Part shown: positions 8,601 through 14,179 of the stretch, piece after piece
Numbering within the stretch: position 1 is the stretch's first letter
Layout of the letters: every line of letters begins with the position of its first letter
Assembly (NCBI GenBank): GCA_016190005.1
Contig: JACPRK010000116.1
Location: 1-43,882, forward strand
Source: Candidatus Wallbacteria bacterium
GTDB lineage: Bacteria > Muiribacteriota > UBA6191 > JACPRK01
Length of the DNA stretch: 43,882 nt
Direction: 5' to 3'
The notes under the pieces: model-generated
Told to the model about the DNA's origin: nothing
Database searches by the model: none
The model's input: only the letters and a program-made list of their open reading frames with translations
Program-made: the position numbers and the translations under genes

Positions 8601-8779
8601 GGGACCAGGCGCTCATTGCGCGGCTCGACGCCCTCACGAAGGAGTCGCCCGCGCCTGTTCGCAAGCCCGTCGCTGCCTCGCCTGCTTCCCGCCCGGTTCT
8701 GCCCAAGTCCGGAGTCCTGAGCAGCCGCAGCTTCGAGGATCTGGCGCGCTCGCTGGAGCGCGAGCTCGGCGCGATGTGA
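5624..8779 (+). CDS. Outer-membrane secretin (PilQ/GspD family) with long disordered tail
   Basis: A 1051-residue protein that would form the outer-membrane ring of a type IV pilus or type II secretion system. Residues 1-30 are a signal peptide (MRQPRELLLVALACLLGF). Residues about 48-135 are an N0-like domain, 144-205 and 212-272 are N-domain repeats, and about 275-505 are the secretin barrel with the conserved TKLRIRNGETVVLGGFI and VPLLDKIFRNK blocks and an LLTPYILD end. Secretins usually stop here. This one continues for about 540 Ala/Pro/Arg-rich residues with seven or more short helices of the form LxxLRxER. The ATG at 5624 is preferred over the in-frame 5555 because GGAGGAG lies at 5605-5611 and the signal peptide starts there. 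No pilMNOP genes adjoin. PilQ and GspD cannot be told apart by eye. Confidence 0.9.
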   Translation: MRQPRELLLVALACLLGFTLPMGAGSDANADEAAELFLNDFPTLPIAAKKKIELQGATPEAAADLFVYDFFQLVGSLLDVTFVMPEEAKLKQLKVGTVLREMSIEEAVQLVLQIHKLRAVHFNETTIFIVGQTASADFGVKKSRSFRLRYTNVQEVVKYLQLNKSVLDRLKNVTYSSESNTLIAFDTDENLRLLGHIIGRLDVPSAKILESVKLSYIDVTQFQTLYRTLSSEIVERMKAIGISYNKDARALMVYGTPEDLKLVRNLVDKFDVAPKQVLIDTSFLQVSESFNREFGFKFTNNSITVNQFDRIKDIDRIAAQNQGPPAVFPTRTQINYLISKTGAKTLQSPKVRAIDNTPATINIGEIRNIQIQSTATTLGTGLTPGQQQTTFNTQEVPIGVQVNVTPQIHNDDSVTLEMRISVTKVLEIKSFGVDRTTQDSTTKLRIRNGETVVLGGFINQVLNSDDTPIPLLGEVPLLDKIFRNKKRERTDSELVFLLTPYILDFQDKAPRPDVYDTSAQSVAPATKLSTAVSSVSQPAAAVPEARAVVSAGGPVAPAAPTRLAVEPLVELGRVQGGEIRTTRVLEGKEGSAKVVYDASGKVVSKEFKPAAGSGATLAARAGAAGAIKSGREGAKVAVASPAAAAVDASDEVELEKARSDRKVARRRRAIVMPGARRGDDEADEKDEDGDEPRSSALEAVVKQHREAMRRQAVSREDLAALKRISDLATAAPAGQGSPKKARLQPGAVGAQIVRPAAARVETATQRLERLARADHPAFRQYRKVTNAAVQPSGESHKLLNELRAERLETQAAKPVAPDHAMLDQLRRERTAAAPRLAVKPVAPAPGPGARDAARTAVRAAIPVAKAASPRTDDEFDELAEPRRVSPLAVRAAAKPVQPKSVMPSSRVPSDREVIERLRKLGARPAPLEDEPELAAQREPHPSATRRPASEVVVPSAVVPSRTVTKVDSRKGGVEPSQAVPRRVPAVSRRMAARDQALIARLDALTKESPAPVRKPVAASPASRPVLPKSGVLSSRSFEDLARSLERELGAM

Positions 8780-8792
8780 GTGGCGGGCTCAA

Positions 8793-8841
8793 GGCTTGAG
8801 GCTCGAGGAGTGAGGGGTGAGGGATCAGGCTTCGGGGCAGA
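8793..8841. repeat. Degenerate heptamer repeat (GGNNTGA-type)
   Basis: Consecutive 7-base units read GGCTTGA, GGCTCGA, GGAGTGA, GGGGTGA, GGGATCA, GGCTTCG and GGGCAGA. The fifth unit equals the complement of the array unit at 1-91 and the sixth differs by one base. It starts 13 bases after the secretin stop. Confidence 0.75.
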
Positions 8842-8919
8842 GTGTGGCCTGGAGCCAGGAGAGTCGGCCATGCCCCGCCGCTACTGACTACTGAGAGGCT
8901 GTGAACAGATTCCCTGGAA

Positions 8920-8990
8920 CCGTTCGCCCGAGCCTGTCGAGCGGCCATAGCCGCTTCGATGCTGGGCTTCGACGAGCTCAGCCCGAGCGG
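8920..8990. repeat. REP-like inverted repeat with inner hairpin
   Basis: The left arm (8920-8940, CCGTTCGCCCGAGCCTGTCGA) and the imperfectly complementary right arm (8968-8990, ending GAGCTCAGCCCGAGCGG) flank a perfect inner hairpin GCGGC-CATA-GCCGC (8941-8954). Sequences of this kind (CGTTCG...GAGC...GTCGA) recur as dispersed intergenic elements in many GC-rich bacteria. It lies in the 457-base gap between the secretin and pilin genes, which holds no convincing gene. Confidence 0.6.
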
Positions 8991-9023
8991 ATCTTGGGGG
9001 GACTTTGGATAGACTCACAGGCT

Positions 9024-9086
9024 CTGACTACTGCCTACTGGCTACTCCCTTCTCCCTTCCATCTTCCACCTTCTATCTTCCGTCCC
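9024..9086. repeat. Pyrimidine-rich heptamer repeat (nine units)
   Basis: Nine consecutive 7-base units: CTGACTA, CTGCCTA, CTGGCTA, CTCCCTT twice, CCATCTT, CCACCTT, CTATCTT, CCGTCCC. Two further CTACTGA units stand alone at 8881-8894. The period is kept while the unit drifts, which is typical of old tandem heptamer arrays. It ends 62 bases before the pilin promoter. Confidence 0.75.
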
Positions 9087-9147
9087 CCCAGATTCTCCGA
9101 ACTCTCGTGACGATTCCGCGGTAATCCCATACGAGCACCGAGGTTCC

Positions 9148-9176
9148 TTGACAGAGGATCTCCGGGTCGCTATAAC
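9148..9176 (+). promoter_or_regulatory. Sigma-70 promoter of the pilin gene
   Basis: A perfect -35 TTGACA (9148-9153), a 17-base spacer and -10 TATAAC (9171-9176). Transcription would start near 9183, giving a leader of about 54 bases with AAGGAGG at 9226-9232 before the ATG. This is the strongest housekeeping promoter in the window and fits a highly expressed pilin. Confidence 0.8.
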
Positions 9177-9236
9177 CTGACGCTGTTCGACGGCGCGCCC
9201 CGGGAGGCGCGCCAGGCTCCGGCCAAGGAGGACGGG

Positions 9237-10136
9237 ATGAATCGCAGGAACTACCGCAGTGGCTTCTCGTTGATCGAGCTTCTGATCGTGGTGGCCATCA
9301 TCGCTGCCTTGATCGGTGTTGCCGTTCCGTACTTCCAGAGCAATCTCTCTGAGGCGCAGGTGACCAAGGCCAAGCAGGACCTCGACACCATCCGCAACGC
9401 CATCAACCTCTACGAGTCCCGGTATCGGGCGCTCGTCGGGCAGGACATGAAGCAGATCCTTGGTCAGACGATGCAGGACATCCCGAAGGACCCCTGGGGC
9501 GCCGAGTACTTCCTCGACGCGAACCTGGGCATCATCTGGACCTACGGCGCGGACGGCCAGCCGGGCGGCCAGGCCGGCGATGCCGATCAGGTCTTCCAGT
9601 ACAAGCCGAAGCTGCAGATCCGCAAGGTCGAGTACGAGGGTCCGTACGGCCGTCCCGTCGCCAACAACAAGATGACGCTCCACTTCACCAAGCCCTTCGA
9701 CGCGGGTGCCGATCCATCGGCTCTGTCACTGGCGGAGATCCTGCTCGTCCGGGATATCACGTCTACGGACAAGGCCAAGAACACCCGGCTGGCCTTCAAC
9801 GGTGCGGGGCTTGGGACCTGGGCCGTGCAGGCCAAGGGTGCTGGAGGAAGCGATCCCGAAAACGGTTTCCTGATCCTCAAGTGCACTGCGGACGCCCCTG
9901 CCTCGGGTGGCCAGTCGATCACCCCGACCATGGCGATCGATCTCAGCACCAATGCCTTCACCGTGATGAAGGTCAAGCCGGTCAACACAACTCTGACAGG
10001 ATTCGGGTCTGCCGCAGGTACCGCGACGTCCACGAACCAGGCCAAGTGGTACCCCGGCTACCCGGCCGAGTTCGGCGAGACCGGCGCCGTGCAGTGCGAA
10101 AACGGCCTCGGCGCCCGCATCGAGCGCAAGCAGTAA
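9237..10136 (+). CDS. Type IV pilin / GspG-like pseudopilin
   Basis: A 299-residue protein with a class III signal: short basic leader MNRRNYRSG, cleavage before FSLIELLIVVAIIAALIGVAVPYF with Glu at mature position 5, then the long N-terminal helix (EAQVTKAKQDLDTIRNAINLYESRY). The DPWGAEYF segment (residues about 82-89) is the GspG-type motif that leads into the C-terminal sheet in major pseudopilins. The remaining 200 residues exceed a normal GspG (about 140) and include a TLHFTKPFDAGADPSALSLAE stretch that suggests an added beta domain. It is processed by a prepilin peptidase (not in this window) and assembled by a PilB/GspE ATPase such as the one at 12654. AAGGAGG at 9226-9232 fixes the start. 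Major pilin versus major pseudopilin cannot be decided from sequence. Confidence 0.9.
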   Translation: MNRRNYRSGFSLIELLIVVAIIAALIGVAVPYFQSNLSEAQVTKAKQDLDTIRNAINLYESRYRALVGQDMKQILGQTMQDIPKDPWGAEYFLDANLGIIWTYGADGQPGGQAGDADQVFQYKPKLQIRKVEYEGPYGRPVANNKMTLHFTKPFDAGADPSALSLAEILLVRDITSTDKAKNTRLAFNGAGLGTWAVQAKGAGGSDPENGFLILKCTADAPASGGQSITPTMAIDLSTNAFTVMKVKPVNTTLTGFGSAAGTATSTNQAKWYPGYPAEFGETGAVQCENGLGARIERKQ

Positions 10137-10145
10137 AAACCGGAA

Positions 10146-10196
10146 AACCGGGGACACACGACCTATTTTGAAAAAATAGGTCGTGTGTCCCCGGTT
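10146..10196. terminator. 24-bp perfect palindrome, probable terminator or REP-like element
   Basis: Left arm 10146-10169 and right arm 10173-10196 are perfectly complementary over 24 bases around a GAA loop. The right arm is followed by CTTTCTT and the left is preceded by AAAA. It begins 10 bases after the pilin stop, so it should end the pilin transcript. Its unusual length and the GGGGACACACGACC core resemble palindromes mobilised by REP-associated transposases in other genomes. Confidence 0.65.
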
Positions 10197-10207
10197 CTTT
10201 CTTCCAG

Positions 10208-10216
10208 TGTTATACT
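10208..10216 (+). promoter_or_regulatory. Extended -10 promoter of gabT, leaderless arrangement
   Basis: TGT followed by TATACT (10211-10216) is an extended -10 element. Seven bases separate it from the ATG at 10224 and no ribosome site fits between, so transcription should begin at or next to the start codon. No -35 match is visible; the upstream bases belong to the palindrome arm. Confidence 0.5.
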
Positions 10217-10223
10217 CCGCGCC

Positions 10224-11561
10224 ATGCCGAACGCCGCGATAGAGCTCAAGACACCGGTTCCGGGACCCAACTCCGTCCGCCTGATGAAGCGCCGCGAGGC
10301 GGCCGTGCCGCGTGGGCCCTACCACAACCTGCCGATCTTTCTCCAGGAAGCGTCCGGAGCGACCGTCACAGACGTCGACGGAAACCGCTTCCTCGACTTC
10401 GCCGGTGGACTGGGCTGCTTGAACGTCGGCAACGCGCCGGCATCCGTGGTCGAGGCAATCCGCCAGCAGGCCGGCAAGTCCCTCCACGGCTGCTTCCACG
10501 TTGCTCCGGGCGAATCCTACGTGGCCCTGGCCGAGCGCCTCAATGCCCTCGTTCCCATCTCCGGTCCCAAGAAGACCTTCTTTGCCAACACGGGCGCAGA
10601 GGCCGTCGAGAATGCCGTGAAGTGCGCGCGAGCCTTCACCGGCCGCCCGGGCGTGATCGTCTTCGAGGACGCCTTCCACGGCCGGACGCACCTCACGATG
10701 ACCATGACCAGCAAGGTCGTCCCCTACAAGCAAGGCTTCGGACCGTTCGCCTCCGAGGTCTATCGGACGCCCTACGCGTACTGCTATCGATGCCCCTACT
10801 CCAAGGAGTACCCGGGCTGCGAGATGGCCTGCGCCGACCAGTTCGACAAGTTCTTCCGGCGCTATGTCGACCCCGCCAGCATCGCCGCCATCGTCGTCGA
10901 GCCGGTCCTGGGCGAAGGCGGCTTCGTCGTCCCCCCGACCGAGTTCCTCCAGACCCTGCGCCAGCTGGCCACCAAGCACGGCATCGTCCTCGTCGCCGAT
11001 GAGGTCCAGAGCGGCATCGCACGCACCGGCAAGCTCTTCGCCTGCGAGAAGCTCGGCCTCGACCCCGACATTCTGATCACCGCCAAGTCGCTGGCTGCCG
11101 GCATGCCCCTCTCCTCGATCACCGGCCGCGCTCCCATCATGGACGCCGCCCTTCCCGGCGGCCTCGGCACCACCTACGGCGGCAACCCCGTCAGTTGTGC
11201 CGCCGCCCTGGCCGTCCTCGATCTCGTCGAACGCGACGGCCTCTGCGCGCGCGCCGAAGTCATCGGCAACCGCGTCACTCGATGGGCCAGGGACCTCGCA
11301 TCGAGCGCCCCCCTGATCGGCGACGTCCGCAACCTGGGCGCCATGATCGGCCTCGAGCTGGTCACCGACCGCCAGAAGCGCACCCCTGCCAAGGAGAAGA
11401 CCCAGGCCGTCCAGAAGTACTGCTTCGAGCACGGCCTCCTCATCCTCACCGCCGGCACCTTCGGAAACGTCATCCGTATGCTGATGCCTCTGGTCATGAC
11501 CGACGCCGAGCTCGACGAAGCCCTCGAAGTGCTCGGCGCCGGACTGCGCGGAGCGGCCTGA
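10224..11561 (+). CDS. gabT: 4-aminobutyrate aminotransferase-type class III PLP aminotransferase
   Basis: A 445-residue cytoplasmic PLP enzyme. It has the class III signature: NTGAEAVENAVKCAR (phosphate binding), DAFHGRT, LVADEVQSGIARTGK (Asp that pairs with the pyridine nitrogen) and TAKSLAAGMPLSSITGR with the Schiff-base Lys, then a GTTYGGNPVSCAAALAVLD block. An insertion, YCYRCPYSKEYPGCEMACAD, with four Cys is typical of many GabT/Lat-type enzymes outside enterobacteria. Transfer of the amino group from 4-aminobutyrate or a related omega-amine to 2-oxoglutarate is the likely reaction, but acetylornithine- or ornithine-type specificity cannot be excluded. The ATG at 10224 is chosen over an upstream in-frame GTG, which lies inside the palindrome. 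It converges on the HAD gene. Confidence 0.88.
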   Translation: MPNAAIELKTPVPGPNSVRLMKRREAAVPRGPYHNLPIFLQEASGATVTDVDGNRFLDFAGGLGCLNVGNAPASVVEAIRQQAGKSLHGCFHVAPGESYVALAERLNALVPISGPKKTFFANTGAEAVENAVKCARAFTGRPGVIVFEDAFHGRTHLTMTMTSKVVPYKQGFGPFASEVYRTPYAYCYRCPYSKEYPGCEMACADQFDKFFRRYVDPASIAAIVVEPVLGEGGFVVPPTEFLQTLRQLATKHGIVLVADEVQSGIARTGKLFACEKLGLDPDILITAKSLAAGMPLSSITGRAPIMDAALPGGLGTTYGGNPVSCAAALAVLDLVERDGLCARAEVIGNRVTRWARDLASSAPLIGDVRNLGAMIGLELVTDRQKRTPAKEKTQAVQKYCFEHGLLILTAGTFGNVIRMLMPLVMTDAELDEALEVLGAGLRGAA

Positions 11562-11571
11562 GAAGATCCAG

Positions 11572-11615
11572 TCGGGGGCGTCGCCCCCGAACCCCTACCA
11601 GAGGGCCAGTGGCCC
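11572..11615 (+). terminator. Hairpin pair after gabT
   Basis: TCGGGGGC (11572-11579) pairs with GCCCCCGA (11583-11590) around GTC. GGGCCA pairs with TGGCCC at 11603-11615. Two stems directly after the gabT stop suggest a transcription stop or repeat element; no T-run is present. Confidence 0.45.
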
Positions 11616-11791
11616 CCTGGACCCCCGCTGTCTTGCGGGTATGAGGTGACGCGGGGTCTTTCCGGACGGTCGGAGGCCACGAGACAAATCGTGTGCATGC
11701 CGACTGCAACATGCACCGCGACTTACCGGCGAAAGCGCCGTTCCCTGGCGAAGCACGCCGCCCCACCCTGGGCAATCAGACGGGGGTGAAG

Positions 11792-11833
11792 GGGGCCAGT
11801 GGCCCCTTTCCGGGGTCTGGGGCAGCGCCCCAG
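11792..11833 (-). repeat. Hairpin pair after the HAD gene, mirror of 11572-11615
   Basis: GGGGCCA-G-TGGCCCC (11792-11806) and CTGGGGC-AGC-GCCCCAG (11817-11833). These are related in reverse order to the hairpins after gabT, so an inverted pair of similar elements brackets about 170 bases between the two convergent genes. I saw no gene in 11616-11791. Confidence 0.5.
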
Positions 11834-11855
11834 CCGGCGACTCCGTTCCTCTGCT

Positions 11856-12566
11856 CTATCCCCCGACTCCCGCCAGCGTTTCGACGATCGTCCGCAGGGC
11901 GGCGTAGCTGGCGGCTTCGTAGTCGGCGCGCGGACCCGGTCGGGGGGGGCGGCCTTCGCCTCGGAAGAGGAGGGTTTTCATGCCAGCGGCGCGGGCGCCG
12001 GCGGTGTCGCAATCGGGGCGGTCGCCGACGTGAAGTGCGTCCGCCGGATCGACGGCCAGCCGGGCGCAGGCTTCGGCGAAGAGGGCTGGGTGGGGCTTGA
12101 GGGCGTTCACGTCCTCGGCGGACATGAGGAGGTCCCAGCCGACATCGGCCAGGCCCAGCGCCTGAAGCTTGGTATCGACCGGGTAGTCGGAGAGGACGGC
12201 CAGCTTGAGGCCTCGTGATTTGAGGACGACCAGCGTTTCGTGGGTTCCGGGGAAAACATGCGCGGCGGAGCCTTCGAAGGGGTTTGCGTAGATGAGGGCG
12301 TCGATGGTCTCGCGCACGAAGGCTTCCGGGTAGCCGCTCGATCGAGCGGCCTCGGCGAAGGCTTCGGCCTTGAGGTCGGTCACCTGGCCGCGCGCCCGGA
12401 GGCTTTCGCGGGCCTTCTGGTAGAGCCGAGCGGCGCGCACGCGCTTGAGGGTCGTCCAGGGTGCGGAAGCGAAGTTTCCGGTGAACCAGCGCCAGATGAG
12501 GCCTGGCACGTACGTCGAGTTGGCGTAGAGCGTGCCGTCGAGATCGAAGGTGACGAGGCGAAGCAT
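11856..12566 (-). CDS. HAD-family hydrolase
   Basis: A 236-residue cytoplasmic phosphatase-type protein with all four HAD motifs: FDLDGTLYA at residues 7-15 (nucleophile and acid/base Asp), LSDYP (Ser, motif II), KPHP (Lys, motif III) and HVGDRPDCD (acidic motif IV). An alpha-helical cap lies at about residues 20-95, so it belongs to subclass I, resembling phosphoglycolate phosphatase and YjjG-type nucleotidases. The substrate cannot be inferred. The ATG at 12566 has no strong Shine-Dalgarno sequence. It is divergent from the PilB-like ATPase (87-base gap) and convergent with gabT; no functional link to either is evident. Confidence 0.9.
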   Translation of the reverse strand: MLRLVTFDLDGTLYANSTYVPGLIWRWFTGNFASAPWTTLKRVRAARLYQKARESLRARGQVTDLKAEAFAEAARSSGYPEAFVRETIDALIYANPFEGSAAHVFPGTHETLVVLKSRGLKLAVLSDYPVDTKLQALGLADVGWDLLMSAEDVNALKPHPALFAEACARLAVDPADALHVGDRPDCDTAGARAAGMKTLLFRGEGRPPRPGPRADYEAASYAALRTIVETLAGVGG

Positions 12567-12653
12567 GGTGGCCGCGCAAGTCTATCCCGAGTCGCCGCCC
12601 CTCCGCGAGAGGCGGGTTGCGCGGAGTTGGCGGCGCCCGCAGACGGTGTTAAC

Positions 12654-14168
12654 ATGGCGGGCGTGTTCGAAGAAGGGGGCACGAAGGACCGGGCACTCGA
12701 CGTCGCGACGGCGGTGTTGGGGGGGCTGGCGCTCCCGCAGCTGGTCGCGGGCGGTCTGCCCGATTGGATGGGGCCGCTGGCTCGCCTGAGTGCGCAGCCA
12801 CCCTTCTCGACCTACCCGGGCCTGGTCTTTTTGGCGTCCCTTGGAGCACTGGGCGGCCGGATCTGGCTGCGCCACTCCATTGCCCGGGCCGAGCTTGCCG
12901 GGGTGCAGACGCTGCACCGGCCCGACTACGAACAGCTCGATCCGGAGGACCCGATGGTCCGGCGGCTGATCAAGGACCGCATCGAGGAGAAGAGCTCCTT
13001 CCACGATCCGGACGTGATCGACATCGTCGACGAGGTGCTCTCCACGGCCGTGTTCCTCGGAGCCAGCGATGTCCACCTGGAGGCCAAGGCCAAGCTGATG
13101 AAGGTCAGCTACCGCGTCGACGGCATCCTGACCGACGTCGCCACGGTGCCGAAGAACATCCACCAGGCGCTGGTGAACCGGCTCAAGATCATGAGCCAGC
13201 TCGACATCTCCAAGACCGACGTGCCCCAAGACGGCCGCGTCTCCTCCCGGATTCGGGGGCGCAACCACAACATGCGCATCTCGGTCTTCCCCACGCTGCA
13301 CGGCGAGACGATCGTCATCCGCATCCTGGGCTCGACCAAGAAGATCTACAACCTCGACGACTTCGGCATTCAAACTGACGTGCTCGAGAGCTTCAAGCGA
13401 GTGCTGCACGCGCCCCAAGGAATCATCCTTTTCACTGGCCCGACGGGAAGCGGCAAGACCAGCCTGATGTACGCCGCTCTGCGCGAGATCCTCTCGGCCG
13501 AGCAGGCCAAGCGCAACATCTGCACCCTGGAGGACCCGATCGAGCAGGACCTGGAGGACATCAACCAGGCGCAGATCGATCCGAAGAAGGGCGTCACCTT
13601 CGCGGTAGGTCTCAGGGCGATCCTTCGGCAGGACCCGGACATCATCATGGTCGGTGAGATCCGCGACGTGGAGACGGCCCAGGTTGCGCTGCAAGCAGGC
13701 CAGACCGGCCACATGATCATCTCCACCGTGCACGCCAATAGCGCCGCCGGTGCCTTCGCGCGTCTGATCGACATGGGAATCGAGCCGTTTCTGCTCGCGT
13801 CCTCGGTGTCGGGAATCGTCGCCCAGCGGCTGGTGCGCAAGCTCTGCCAGTTTTGTCTGGCCGAGAGGCCCCCCAAGCCCGAGCTGCTCCGAAACCTGGG
13901 CTCACAGGTGCCTGCTGGGCTCAGGTTCTACGAGGCCGACGGCTGCGAGCAGTGCAACGGGACTGGGTTCCGCGGCCGTCTGGCGATCTTCGAGTTCATG
14001 AAGGTGTCGGAGACGATCAGCAACTCGATGATGACCAAGGCCACCTCCCAGGAATTGCTGCGCGTTGCGCGCCAGGACGGAATGCTGACGCTCTTCGAGG
14101 ATGGCATGGTCAAAGTGGCCCAAGGACTGACGTCCCTGGAAGAGCTGGTGCGCGTCGTCGTGGGCTGA
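12654..14168 (+). CDS. PilB/GspE-type assembly ATPase with N-terminal membrane segments
   Basis: A 504-residue secretion/pilus extension ATPase. The core is complete: LGASDVHLEA (residues 136-144) and YRVDG of the N2 domain, Walker A GPTGSGKTS at 262-270, Asp box LEDPIEQDLEDINQAQ, Walker B DIIMVGEIRD at 329-338, His box HMIISTVHANSAAGAFARL, and a zinc site of two CxxC pairs at Cys-398/401 and 431/434 (LCQFC, GCEQCNGTGFRGR). The N-terminal N1/MshEN domain that docks to the inner-membrane platform is missing. Two hydrophobic stretches, about 15-34 and 54-72, stand in its place. The ATG at 12654 is the first sensible start; the frame is open upstream only because it is antisense to the HAD gene. 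PilB and GspE cannot be separated confidently. The VWA gene converges from downstream. Confidence 0.9.
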   Translation: MAGVFEEGGTKDRALDVATAVLGGLALPQLVAGGLPDWMGPLARLSAQPPFSTYPGLVFLASLGALGGRIWLRHSIARAELAGVQTLHRPDYEQLDPEDPMVRRLIKDRIEEKSSFHDPDVIDIVDEVLSTAVFLGASDVHLEAKAKLMKVSYRVDGILTDVATVPKNIHQALVNRLKIMSQLDISKTDVPQDGRVSSRIRGRNHNMRISVFPTLHGETIVIRILGSTKKIYNLDDFGIQTDVLESFKRVLHAPQGIILFTGPTGSGKTSLMYAALREILSAEQAKRNICTLEDPIEQDLEDINQAQIDPKKGVTFAVGLRAILRQDPDIIMVGEIRDVETAQVALQAGQTGHMIISTVHANSAAGAFARLIDMGIEPFLLASSVSGIVAQRLVRKLCQFCLAERPPKPELLRNLGSQVPAGLRFYEADGCEQCNGTGFRGRLAIFEFMKVSETISNSMMTKATSQELLRVARQDGMLTLFEDGMVKVAQGLTSLEELVRVVVG

Positions 14169-14179
14169 CGCCAGCCGAT

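Noticed and set aside
8901..9110. 69-codon open frame between secretin and pilin
   Set aside because: It consists of the REP-like and heptamer repeats and crosses no ribosome site.
9726..11432. 568-codon open frame on the minus strand opposite gabT
   Set aside because: It is antisense to a clear PLP aminotransferase and its product has no family motif; long antisense frames are expected at this GC content.
12240..12653. N-terminal extension of the pilus ATPase
   Set aside because: The extension is antisense to the HAD gene, which has all four motifs, and shows no secretion-ATPase homology.
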